A DNA stretch of 13,995 nt, from assembly GCA_002429615.1 (NCBI GenBank), contig DJAN01000294.1, positions 1 through 13,995 of the forward strand. The letters run 5' to 3'. Numbering within the stretch: position 1 is the stretch's first letter; each line of letters begins with the position of its first letter. The stretch comes from Lysobacteraceae bacterium UBA6001 (GTDB taxonomy: Bacteria > Pseudomonadota > Gammaproteobacteria > Xanthomonadales > Xanthomonadaceae). The notes beneath the pieces were generated by a model that did not search any database, was not told the DNA's origin, and saw nothing but the letters and a program-made list of their open reading frames with translations. Shown one piece after another: positions 7,437-13,995 of the stretch. A program made the translations under genes and the position numbers.

Positions 7437-7617
7437 GTAGGAGCGGCTTCAGCCGCGACCGCAGGCGATCAGCTCGCAGGAGCCCCGCCGCAGCCAATGT
7501 AGGAGCGGCTTCAGCCGCGACCGTAGGTGGTCAGCTCGCAGGAGCCCTACCGCAGCCAATGTAGGAGCGGCTTCAGCCGCGACCGCAGGTTGTCGGTTCG
7601 CAGGAGCCCCACCGCAG
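7437..7617 (+). repeat. Three tandem 62-bp repeats, each starting with a GTAG-type REP palindrome
   Basis: Units start at 7437, 7499 and 7561, an exact 62-bp period. The first 25 bp of each, starting GTAGGAGCGGCTTCAGCCGC, are identical; this part holds the stem GCGGC-TTCA-GCCGC behind a GTAG head, as in the REP elements of Stenotrophomonas (SMAG) and other xanthomonads. The remaining 37 bp differ at five positions between units 1 and 2, and by more in unit 3. A second small stem, GCTC-GCAG-GAGC, occurs in units 1 and 2; unit 3 has GTTC-GCAG-GAGC, which still pairs as RNA. Unit 3 stops matching at 7617. The array lies between two rightward genes. No RAYT transposase gene is in the window. Confidence 0.9.
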
Positions 7618-7620
7618 GCC

Positions 7621-7649
7621 GAAAGCGTCGGAGCCGAAGCCCCTCCCAC
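7621..7649 (-). repeat. Diverged REP element in opposite orientation
   Basis: Read on the minus strand this begins GTGGGAGGGGCTTCGGCTCC and continues GACGC, a variant of the same REP design with a GTGG head and an imperfect stem around CTTCGG. It faces the three forward REPs four bases after their last recognisable base, so the group resembles the paired opposing REPs common in xanthomonads. Confidence 0.7.
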
Positions 7650-7764
7650 AAAACGAAGTACTCCCGGCCGGCATCCCCCTCCCCACAAAAGAAAGCGCTT
7701 CCCGACATCCAGCTGCCACCGCCCGCGACCTATACTGGGCACGGCTTTTCATGGAGCGAAAGCG
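7650..7764 (+). promoter_or_regulatory. Leader region of the macroglobulin gene, with candidate -10 element
   Basis: The 329-bp gap 7436-7764 holds the REP repeats and then this 115-bp leader. TATACT at 7731-7736 is a good -10 match (five of six) and would put the transcript start near 7743, giving a leader of about 22 bases. No convincing -35 lies 16-18 bp upstream (TCCAGC at 17 bp). GGAG at 7753-7756 lies eight bases before the ATG. CCCTCCCCACAAAAGAAAG (7677-7695) nearly repeats the sequence at 7641-7658, which overlaps the opposing REP, so it may be a REP remnant. CCGGCCGG at 7664-7671 is a short palindrome. Confidence 0.45.
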
Positions 7765-10700
7765 ATGCGCGTCGGTGCGGGGAAGGAGCGGAGCCGTCGG
7801 TTCCGCGGGGTGTTCGGGGGAATCTCGGTCATGCTGGTGCTGGCGCTGCTGTTCGCGCTGGCCGGCTGCAAGCGCAACGAAACCGGTCAGCTGCCCGCCG
7901 CCAGCGGCGAGGCGATCCAGGGCCAGGCGGCCCCGGTCACCGGCTTCGCCCTGCTGCGCGCCTATCCCGACGACGATGACGACGGCCTGTCGCTGGCGCT
8001 GGAGTTCACCCAGCCGCTGGTCGGCACGCAGGACTTCGACAAGCTCATCCGCTTCCAGCACGACGTCGGCAACGACGACAGCAGCTGGTCGCTCTCCGAC
8101 GATGGCAAGACGCTGCGCTATCCGTACATCGAGGCCGGCAAGGACTACACGCTGACCGTCTCCGGCGACCTGCTCGCCGTCGACGGCACCCGCCTGGGCA
8201 AGCCGATCACGCAGGCGGTGTTCGCCGCCGACCTCAAGCCCGCCGCCGGTTTCGCCTCGCAGGGCAGCGTGCTGCCGGCACGCGAAAGCCGTGGCCTGCC
8301 GGTGGTGTCGGTCAACGTGCCGGAAGTGGACGTGGAGTTCATGCGCGTGCGCGAGGATGCGATGCCGGCGTTCTTCAGCCAGTACCAGCGCGGCGGTCAC
8401 CGCAGCGGCTGGGAGCTGGACCGCAGCTACGGCGGCAACACGCCGCTGGCCAAGCTCGCCGATCCGGTCTACGTCAACCGCTTCGTGCTCACCGGCAAGA
8501 AGAACCAGCGCGCGCTGACCTACTTGCCGATCCAGGACATCAAGGAACTGCAGGCCCCGGGCCTGTATTTCGCCGTGCTGCGCCAGCCGGGCAAGTTCAG
8601 CGACAGCTACGACACCGTGTTCTTCACCCTGTCCGACATCGGCCTGCATGCGCGCGCGTACAAGTCGCAGCTGTTCGTGCACACCGCCTCGCTCGCCAAT
8701 GGCGATCCGCTGGCCAAGGTCGAGCTGCGGGTGATCGACGGCAAGGGCGAGACCGTGCTCAAGGGCGCCACCGACGCCAATGGCAATGCGCTGCTCAACT
8801 ACAAGCTCGATGCCGGCCAGGTGCTGGTGGCGCGCAGCGGCCAGGACCTGTCGCTGCTGCCTTTCAACCAGCCGGCACTGGACCTGAGCGAGTTCGCCGT
8901 GGCCGGGCGCGAGAACGCCTGGTTCGACGTGTTCGCCTGGTCCGGCCGCGACCTTTATCGCCCCGGTGAAACCGTGCGCGTGTCGGCGCTGCTGCGCGAC
9001 AACGATGGCCGGCCGGTGCAGCCGGGCAAGGACAGCAAGGCGCAGCCGCTGTTCCTGCGGCTCAAGCAGCCCGACGGCAAGACCTTCCGCGAAGCCCGCC
9101 TGCAGCCGGGCGAGCAGGGCTATGTCGAGTTCACCCAGCGCATTCCCGAGGACGCGCCGACCGGGCGCTGGCAGCTGGAATTCCGTACCGATCCCGGTAG
9201 CGCCGAGGCCATCCAGGGCCTGACCATCCGCATCGAGGAATTCCTGCCCGAGCGCATGAAGCTCACGCTGGACAGCGCGCAGGCGGTGATCAAGCCGGGC
9301 GAGCCGCTCAAGCTGCAGGCCGAGGGCGCCTACCTGTATGGCGCGCCGGCCGCCGGCAACCGCTTCACCGCCAAGCTCGCGGTGGCGGTGGAGCAGCATC
9401 CGCTGGAGGCGCTGCCTGGCTGGTTCTTCGGCGACCCGACCGTGGCGCTGCCGAAGGAAGCCAACGACGTCATCGATGCCGAGCTCGGCGCTGATGGCAA
9501 GCTCGCACAGGACATCCCGCTGCCGGCCGAAGCCAAGCCGGTCACGCCGATCGCCGCGGTGCTCTCCGGCAGCGTCTACGAGACCGGCGGGCGCACCGTC
9601 AGCCGGACGCTGAAGAAAGTGATGTGGCCGGCCGATGCGCTGGTCGCGGTACGTCCGTTGTTCGACGACAAGGAAGGCGCCGACGCCAACGGCAACGCGC
9701 GCTTCGAACTCACCCGGGTCGGCGCCGATGGCAAGCCGCGCCCGGTCAAGGGCCTCAACGTCACCCTGGTGCGCGAGCTGCGCGACTACCACTGGCAGTT
9801 CCGCGATGACACCTGGGACTACGACTTCACCCGCCGCTTCGAGAACAAGCAGACGGTGAAGCTGGATGTCGGCACCGACACCACCAAGTTCGATTTCCCG
9901 GTGGAGTGGGGCGAGTACCGCATCGACGTGTTCGACCCGTCCACCGGCCTGACGATGCGCTATCCGTTCCGCGCCGGCTGGAGCTGGAATGATGACAACC
10001 GTGGCCTGGACGCCCGTCCGGATAAGGTCAAGCTGGCGCTGGACAAGACCAGCTACCGCGCCGGCGACACGCTCAAGGTCACCCTGACCCCGCCGCACGC
10101 CGGGCGCGGCGTGCTGATCGTGGAAAGCGACAAGCCGCTGTACGTGCAGGACATCCAGGTCAAGGCGGGCAGCACGTTCGAGATTCCGGTCACTGCCGAC
10201 TGGGAGCGCCACGACGTCTACATCACTGCGCTGGTGTTCCGCGGTGGCAGCGCCGCGAGCAAGATCACCCCGGCGCGCGCGGTCGGCGTGGCGCATGTGC
10301 CGATGGACCGCAAGACGCGCCGCGTCGCCGTGGGCCTGGTCGCGCCGAAGCAGATGCGGCCGGAGCAGCCGCTGCCGGTGCAGGTGAGCGTGCCGGAACT
10401 GGCCGGCCGCGAGGCGCACGTCACCGTCTCGGCGGTGGACGTGGGCATCCTCAACATCACCCGTTTCCCGGTGCCGGATGCCAATGCGCACTTCTTCGCC
10501 CAGCGCCGTTTCGGCGTGGACGCATATGACGTCTACGGGCGGGTGATCGAGAGCTTCGACGGCAGCACCGGCCGCCTGCGCTTCGGTGGCGACATGGCGC
10601 TGGAAGCATTGCCGCAGGCACGCCGCCCGACCGCGCGCGTGCAGACCGTGGACCTGTTCTCCGGCTCGGTGAAGCTCGATGCCAAGGGCAACGCGCGCCT

Positions 10701-12723
10701 GCAGCTGCCGGTGCCGGATTTCAACGGCACGCTGCGGGTATCGGCGCTGGTGTATGCCGACGACCGCTACGGCAACCGCGATGTCGAGACCCTGGTGCGC
10801 GCGCCGATCCTGGCCGAAGCCTCGATGCCGCGGGTGATGGCTCCGGGCGACCGCAGCACGGTCACGGTGGACGTGCAGAACTTCACCGGCAAGCCGGGGA
10901 CGTTCGACGTGCGCGTGGACGGGCAGGGGCCGCTGGCGATCGGCGAGAACACGCGGCGCGTGCAGCTGGCCGCCGAGGCCAAGCAGACCCTGAGCTTCCC
11001 GCTCACCGCACGCGAGGGCCACAGCGTGGCCAACGTGCGGGTCCGCGTGGGCGGCAACGGCTTCCAGGCCGACCGCCATTACGACCTGCCGGTGCGCGCG
11101 GCGTGGCCACAGGTGCTGCGCTCGCGCACGATCGTGCTCGATCCGCTGGCGCCGGTGACGCTGGGCGCCAGTGACGCGGAAGGCTTGATGGGCGAATCGA
11201 TCGACGCGCGCATGGTGGTCAGCGCGTTGCCGCCGATTCCCTTCGCCGCCGCGCTGAAGGGCGCGCTCGAATATCCCTACGGCTGCGCCGAGCAGACCAC
11301 CAGCAAGGGCTACGCCGCGCTGATGCTCGACGACGCCACCGCCAGGATGCTCGGCGTTACCGGCCTGGACGCGGCCAAGCGCCGCGAGCGCATGGAAGGC
11401 GCGCTGGGCCGGCTGGCCTCGATGCAGATCGGCAGCGGCCATTTCTCGATGTGGGGCGGTGACGACGACTACAGCAACCCGTGGCTCACCCCGTACATCG
11501 CCGAGTTCCTGCTCGACGCCAAGGATGCCGGCTTCGCGGTGCCCGATAACGTGCTGCAGAAGACGCTCAACCGCCTGAGCGAGGACCTGCTCAGCGGCGG
11601 CAATGCGTTCTACGGCTACGACCGCCGCGAGAGCCTGCGCTTCGCCAACCAGGCGTGGTCGGGCTACGTGCTGGCCCGCGTCAACCGCGCGCCGCTGGGG
11701 ACGCTGCGCGCGCTGTACGACAACGACCGCGGCAAGGCTGCCACCGGCCTGGCGCTGGTGCACCTGGGCGTGGCGCTGTCGCTGCAGGGCGACCGCAAGC
11801 GCGGCGAGGCGGCCATTGCCGAGGGCTTCGCCAAGGGCCGCGACGAGAATTCCGGCTGGTTCGGCGACTACGGCACCGCGATCCGCGATGACGCGCTGAT
11901 GATGGCGCTGGTGCACGAGCGCGGCCTGTCCAAGCCGGCCTACGATGCGCGCACCGTGCCGCTGGGCCAGGCGCTGGAAGCGCGGCGCGGCAATGGCCAT
12001 GGCAACCTGTGGCTGAGCACGCAGGAGCAGGTCGCGCTGGCACGGCTGGGCAAGGCGCTGGCCGCCGACAACAGCCGCACCGTCTCCGGCACGCTGGAGA
12101 TCGGGGGCGCCAGCGAGGCGGTCGCGCCGGCCCGTGTGTTCGGCCATGGTTTCGATGGTGCCGCGCTCGCGCAGGGCGTGCGTTTCCTGCCCGAAGGCGA
12201 GGCGCCGATGTACGCCAGCGTGGAAGTGGCCGGCATCCCGCGCCAGCCACCGGCGGCGGACAGCAGCCAGATCCTGGTCGAGCGCAGCTGGTATGGCACC
12301 GACGGCAAGCCCTGGAAGCCGGGTCCGTTGAAGGAAGGCGAGGCGCTGATCGTGCAGGTGCGCATCACCGCCAAGACCGACATGCCCGACGCGCTGCTCA
12401 CCGACCTGCTGCCGGCCGGCCTGGAGATCGAGAACTTCAACCTCGGCGACGCCTCGCAGTGGGCCGACGTGGTGGTCGACGGCATCCAGATCAACGACCG
12501 CGGCGATGCCGCCGAGGTGCGCCACGAGGAGTTCCGCGACGACCGCTACGTCGCCGCGCTTAAGCTCTCCGGCGGCGATGCCGCGCGCGTGTTCTACCTG
12601 GTGCGCGCGGTCACCCCGGGCACCTACCAGGTGCCGCCGTCGATCGTCGAGGACATGTACCGGCCGGCACTGCGCGGCATCGGTCGTGTCGCGCCGGAGA
12701 CGATGACGGTGGTGCAGCCGTAA
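7765..12723 (+). CDS. yfhM: Lipoprotein alpha-2-macroglobulin with thioester (YfhM/ECAM family)
   Basis: A 1652-residue bacterial alpha-2-macroglobulin, nearly the length of E. coli YfhM (1653). The N-terminus has basic residues, a hydrophobic stretch (20-33) and the lipobox LAGC with Cys35, so the mature protein should be lipid-anchored and face the periplasm; Lys at +2 does not match the Asp inner-membrane retention signal. Further landmarks are DLYRPGE (396-402) of a macroglobulin domain, YRAGD (764-768), VDVGIL (891-896), PDFNGTLRV (984-992), the thioester CAEQ at Cys1174-Gln1177 within the alpha-helical thioester domain, and a C-terminal block VPPSIVEDMY (1623-1632). The family is thought to trap attacking proteases, with covalent capture through the thioester. 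The variable bait region cannot be placed by eye. The start at 7765 is supported by GGAG at 7753-7756. pbpC follows, the usual partner. Confidence 0.95.
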   Translation: MRVGAGKERSRRFRGVFGGISVMLVLALLFALAGCKRNETGQLPAASGEAIQGQAAPVTGFALLRAYPDDDDDGLSLALEFTQPLVGTQDFDKLIRFQHDVGNDDSSWSLSDDGKTLRYPYIEAGKDYTLTVSGDLLAVDGTRLGKPITQAVFAADLKPAAGFASQGSVLPARESRGLPVVSVNVPEVDVEFMRVREDAMPAFFSQYQRGGHRSGWELDRSYGGNTPLAKLADPVYVNRFVLTGKKNQRALTYLPIQDIKELQAPGLYFAVLRQPGKFSDSYDTVFFTLSDIGLHARAYKSQLFVHTASLANGDPLAKVELRVIDGKGETVLKGATDANGNALLNYKLDAGQVLVARSGQDLSLLPFNQPALDLSEFAVAGRENAWFDVFAWSGRDLYRPGETVRVSALLRDNDGRPVQPGKDSKAQPLFLRLKQPDGKTFREARLQPGEQGYVEFTQRIPEDAPTGRWQLEFRTDPGSAEAIQGLTIRIEEFLPERMKLTLDSAQAVIKPGEPLKLQAEGAYLYGAPAAGNRFTAKLAVAVEQHPLEALPGWFFGDPTVALPKEANDVIDAELGADGKLAQDIPLPAEAKPVTPIAAVLSGSVYETGGRTVSRTLKKVMWPADALVAVRPLFDDKEGADANGNARFELTRVGADGKPRPVKGLNVTLVRELRDYHWQFRDDTWDYDFTRRFENKQTVKLDVGTDTTKFDFPVEWGEYRIDVFDPSTGLTMRYPFRAGWSWNDDNRGLDARPDKVKLALDKTSYRAGDTLKVTLTPPHAGRGVLIVESDKPLYVQDIQVKAGSTFEIPVTADWERHDVYITALVFRGGSAASKITPARAVGVAHVPMDRKTRRVAVGLVAPKQMRPEQPLPVQVSVPELAGREAHVTVSAVDVGILNITRFPVPDANAHFFAQRRFGVDAYDVYGRVIESFDGSTGRLRFGGDMALEALPQARRPTARVQTVDLFSGSVKLDAKGNARLQLPVPDFNGTLRVSALVYADDRYGNRDVETLVRAPILAEASMPRVMAPGDRSTVTVDVQNFTGKPGTFDVRVDGQGPLAIGENTRRVQLAAEAKQTLSFPLTAREGHSVANVRVRVGGNGFQADRHYDLPVRAAWPQVLRSRTIVLDPLAPVTLGASDAEGLMGESIDARMVVSALPPIPFAAALKGALEYPYGCAEQTTSKGYAALMLDDATARMLGVTGLDAAKRRERMEGALGRLASMQIGSGHFSMWGGDDDYSNPWLTPYIAEFLLDAKDAGFAVPDNVLQKTLNRLSEDLLSGGNAFYGYDRRESLRFANQAWSGYVLARVNRAPLGTLRALYDNDRGKAATGLALVHLGVALSLQGDRKRGEAAIAEGFAKGRDENSGWFGDYGTAIRDDALMMALVHERGLSKPAYDARTVPLGQALEARRGNGHGNLWLSTQEQVALARLGKALAADNSRTVSGTLEIGGASEAVAPARVFGHGFDGAALAQGVRFLPEGEAPMYASVEVAGIPRQPPAADSSQILVERSWYGTDGKPWKPGPLKEGEALIVQVRITAKTDMPDALLTDLLPAGLEIENFNLGDASQWADVVVDGIQINDRGDAAEVRHEEFRDDRYVAALKLSGGDAARVFYLVRAVTPGTYQVPPSIVEDMYRPALRGIGRVAPETMTVVQP

Positions 12724-12730
12724 ACGATGC

Positions 12731-12755
12731 GGGCGCCGGCAGCATGCCGGCGCCC
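12731..12755 (+). terminator. Perfect 11-bp-stem hairpin between the macroglobulin gene and pbpC
   Basis: GGGCGCCGGCA (12731-12741) and TGCCGGCGCCC (12745-12755) pair perfectly around the loop GCA, seven bases after the macroglobulin stop codon. The bases that follow (GTGATTGCGCTTGC) are only slightly T-rich, so termination would probably be partial. The 3' arm ends 14 bases before the pbpC start. It may act as an attenuator, an mRNA-stabilising stem or a translation control element; which one cannot be told from sequence. Confidence 0.5.
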
Positions 12756-12769
12756 GTGATTGCGCTTGC

Positions 12770-13995
12770 ATGCACGAGCCGTCGCCCGCCACCGCCCTCC
12801 GCCCGCGCCGCTTCCGCTGGATCTGGCTGCGCTGGGGCGTGGCCGCGCTGCTGGCGTTGCTGCTGCTGCTCGATCTGCTGTTCCCGCCGCCGCTGCCGAC
12901 CACGCCGGATGTCTCCACCCTGGTGGTGGCCGCCGACGGCACGCCGTTGCGCGCGTTCGCCGACCGCGAGGGGGTGTGGCGCTATCCGGCCACGCCGGCC
13001 AGTGTCTCGCCGCTGTATCTGCAGGCGCTGCTGAATTACGAGGACCGGCGTTTCTACCAGCATCCCGGCATCAATCCGTGGGCGCTGCTGCGCGCGGGCG
13101 GGCAATGGTTGCGTGCCGGGCACATCGTTTCCGGTGGCTCCACGCTGACCATGCAGGTCGCGCGCATCCTCGACCCGCATACGCGCACGCCATGGGGCAA
13201 GCTCAAGCAGATGCTGCGCGCGCTGCAGCTGGAGACCCGCCTGAGCAAGGCGCAGATCCTGCAGCTGTACCTGGAGCGTGCGCCGTATGGCGGCACCATC
13301 GAGGGCGTGGAGGCGGCAAGCTGGGCGTATCTCGGCAAGCCGGCGGCGCGGCTGTCGCATGCCGAGGCGGCGTTGCTGGCGGTGCTGCCGCAGTCGCCCA
13401 GCGCGTTGCGGCCCGATCGTCATCCGGAGCGCGCGCGTGCCGCACGCGACAAGGTGCTCGACCGCATGGCCACGCTCGGCGTGTGGACGCAGGCGGAAGT
13501 GGCCGATGCGCGCATCGAGCCGGTGGTGGCGCGCGCGCTGCAGCCGCCGCTGCATGCCGCCTTGCTGGCCGAACGCCTGCGGGCGGCGCAGCCGGGGCAG
13601 GCGCGCATCACCAGCACGCTGGACGCGCAGTTGCAGCGCACGCTGGAAGAGCGCGTCGCCAGCTATTTCTCGCAGCTGCCCGAGCGCACCTCGGCGGCGC
13701 TGCTGGTGGTCGACAACCAGACCCTGGAGGCGCGCGCCTATGTCGGCTCGGTCGCCTTCACCGACACGCGCCGCCAGGGTTACGTGGACATGGTGCGCGC
13801 GTGGCGCTCGCCGGGCTCCACACTCAAGCCGTTCCTGTATGCGATGGCGCTGGATGACGGCCTGATCCATTCGGAAAGCCTGCTGGTCGACGCGCCGCAG
13901 AGTTTCGGCGGCTACCGGCCGGGGAATTTCGACGCGGCGTTCAACGGGCCGATCGGCGCGGCCAGCGCGCTGCGGCTGTCGCTCAACGTGCCGGC
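12770..13995 (+). CDS. pbpC: Penicillin-binding protein 1C, N-terminal 408 residues (cut by right edge)
   Basis: A bifunctional class A penicillin-binding protein of the 1C type. A basic N-terminus (RPRRFRWIWLRW) precedes one membrane anchor at about 22-38. The glycosyltransferase family 51 domain shows EDRRFYQHPG (91-100) with catalytic Glu91, GGSTLTMQ (122-129) and LYLERAPYGGTIEGVEAAS (166-184). The transpeptidase domain begins near 305 and shows the active-site SxxK as Ser350-T-L-Lys353 and the SxN motif as Ser404-L-Asn406, just before the window ends; the KTG motif and the C-terminal domain typical of PBP1C lie outside. The adjacent macroglobulin gene is the usual partner, which supports 1C over 1A or 1B. 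The ATG at 12770 has no Shine-Dalgarno, but no other in-frame start lies near. Transcription likely comes partly through the upstream hairpin. Confidence 0.95.
   Translation, partial: MHEPSPATALRPRRFRWIWLRWGVAALLALLLLLDLLFPPPLPTTPDVSTLVVAADGTPLRAFADREGVWRYPATPASVSPLYLQALLNYEDRRFYQHPGINPWALLRAGGQWLRAGHIVSGGSTLTMQVARILDPHTRTPWGKLKQMLRALQLETRLSKAQILQLYLERAPYGGTIEGVEAASWAYLGKPAARLSHAEAALLAVLPQSPSALRPDRHPERARAARDKVLDRMATLGVWTQAEVADARIEPVVARALQPPLHAALLAERLRAAQPGQARITSTLDAQLQRTLEERVASYFSQLPERTSAALLVVDNQTLEARAYVGSVAFTDTRRQGYVDMVRAWRSPGSTLKPFLYAMALDDGLIHSESLLVDAPQSFGGYRPGNFDAAFNGPIGAASALRLSLNVP

Noticed and set aside
7003..7497. Open frames on both strands overlapping the small membrane protein (minus-strand 164 codons; plus-strand 142 codons from 7012).
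   Set aside because: The minus-strand one begins inside a REP repeat, and both give Arg/Ala/Gly-rich products without structure. The frame from 7040 gives four clean membrane segments.
7437..7617. The regularly spaced repeats as a possible CRISPR array.
   Set aside because: The units are directly tandem with nearly identical spacers, only three copies, and a REP palindrome; unique spacers and cas genes are absent.
7573..12942. A minus-strand open frame of 1789 codons opposite the macroglobulin gene.
   Set aside because: It has the same cause: exact codon register with a sense gene that lacks TTA, CTA and TCA. It also runs through the REP repeats and has no recognisable domain.
12760..13857. 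A plus-strand open frame of 365 codons, longer than any other complete frame at the right edge.
   Set aside because: It is out of frame with the glycosyltransferase and transpeptidase motifs. The true pbpC frame from 12770 runs off the window without a stop.

Overview
The window reads as chromosomal DNA of a high-GC gammaproteobacterium of the Xanthomonadales (Lysobacteraceae: Stenotrophomonas, Pseudoxanthomonas, Lysobacter, Xanthomonas and relatives). The grounds are GC-rich codon use, the prpB-prpC-acnD-prpF gene order, and GTAG-headed REP palindromes of the kind known from Stenotrophomonas and Xanthomonas. I cannot name the genus from sequence alone. No RNA genes, insertion sequences, prophage, CRISPR array or replication origin were seen.

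Left part (1-6987): a 2-methylcitrate cycle locus for propionyl-CoA breakdown. On the minus strand, running off the left edge, is the start of a protein with a MerR/excisionase-like helix-turn-helix joined to what looks like the N-terminus of a citrate-synthase fold. It diverges from prpB across a 115-bp gap holding an AT-rich nest of palindromes (321-351). Rightward follow prpB (methylisocitrate lyase), prpC (2-methylcitrate synthase), acnD (Fe-S 2-methylcitrate dehydratase), a small SRPBCC/AHSA1-like gene, and prpF (aconitate isomerase). PrpC condenses propionyl-CoA with oxaloacetate. AcnD and PrpF together replace PrpD in making 2-methylaconitate and its hydration product. PrpB splits 2-methylisocitrate into pyruvate and succinate. 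GC-rich hairpins lie on both sides of acnD.

Middle (6988-7764): an unrecognised four-helix membrane protein, then a 329-bp gene-free stretch with three tandem 62-bp REP-containing repeats, an opposing diverged REP, and a likely -10 element for the next gene.

Right part (7765-13995): a large lipoprotein alpha-2-macroglobulin with a CAEQ thioester (YfhM/ECAM type), then the start of pbpC (penicillin-binding protein 1C), cut by the right edge. This pair recurs in many proteobacteria and is thought to trap invading proteases and repair peptidoglycan. A perfect 11-bp-stem hairpin sits between the two genes.

The most interesting point is the possible use of a citrate-synthase-fold DNA-binding protein as the local regulator of a methylcitrate operon. 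The evidence for that role is positional and structural only.
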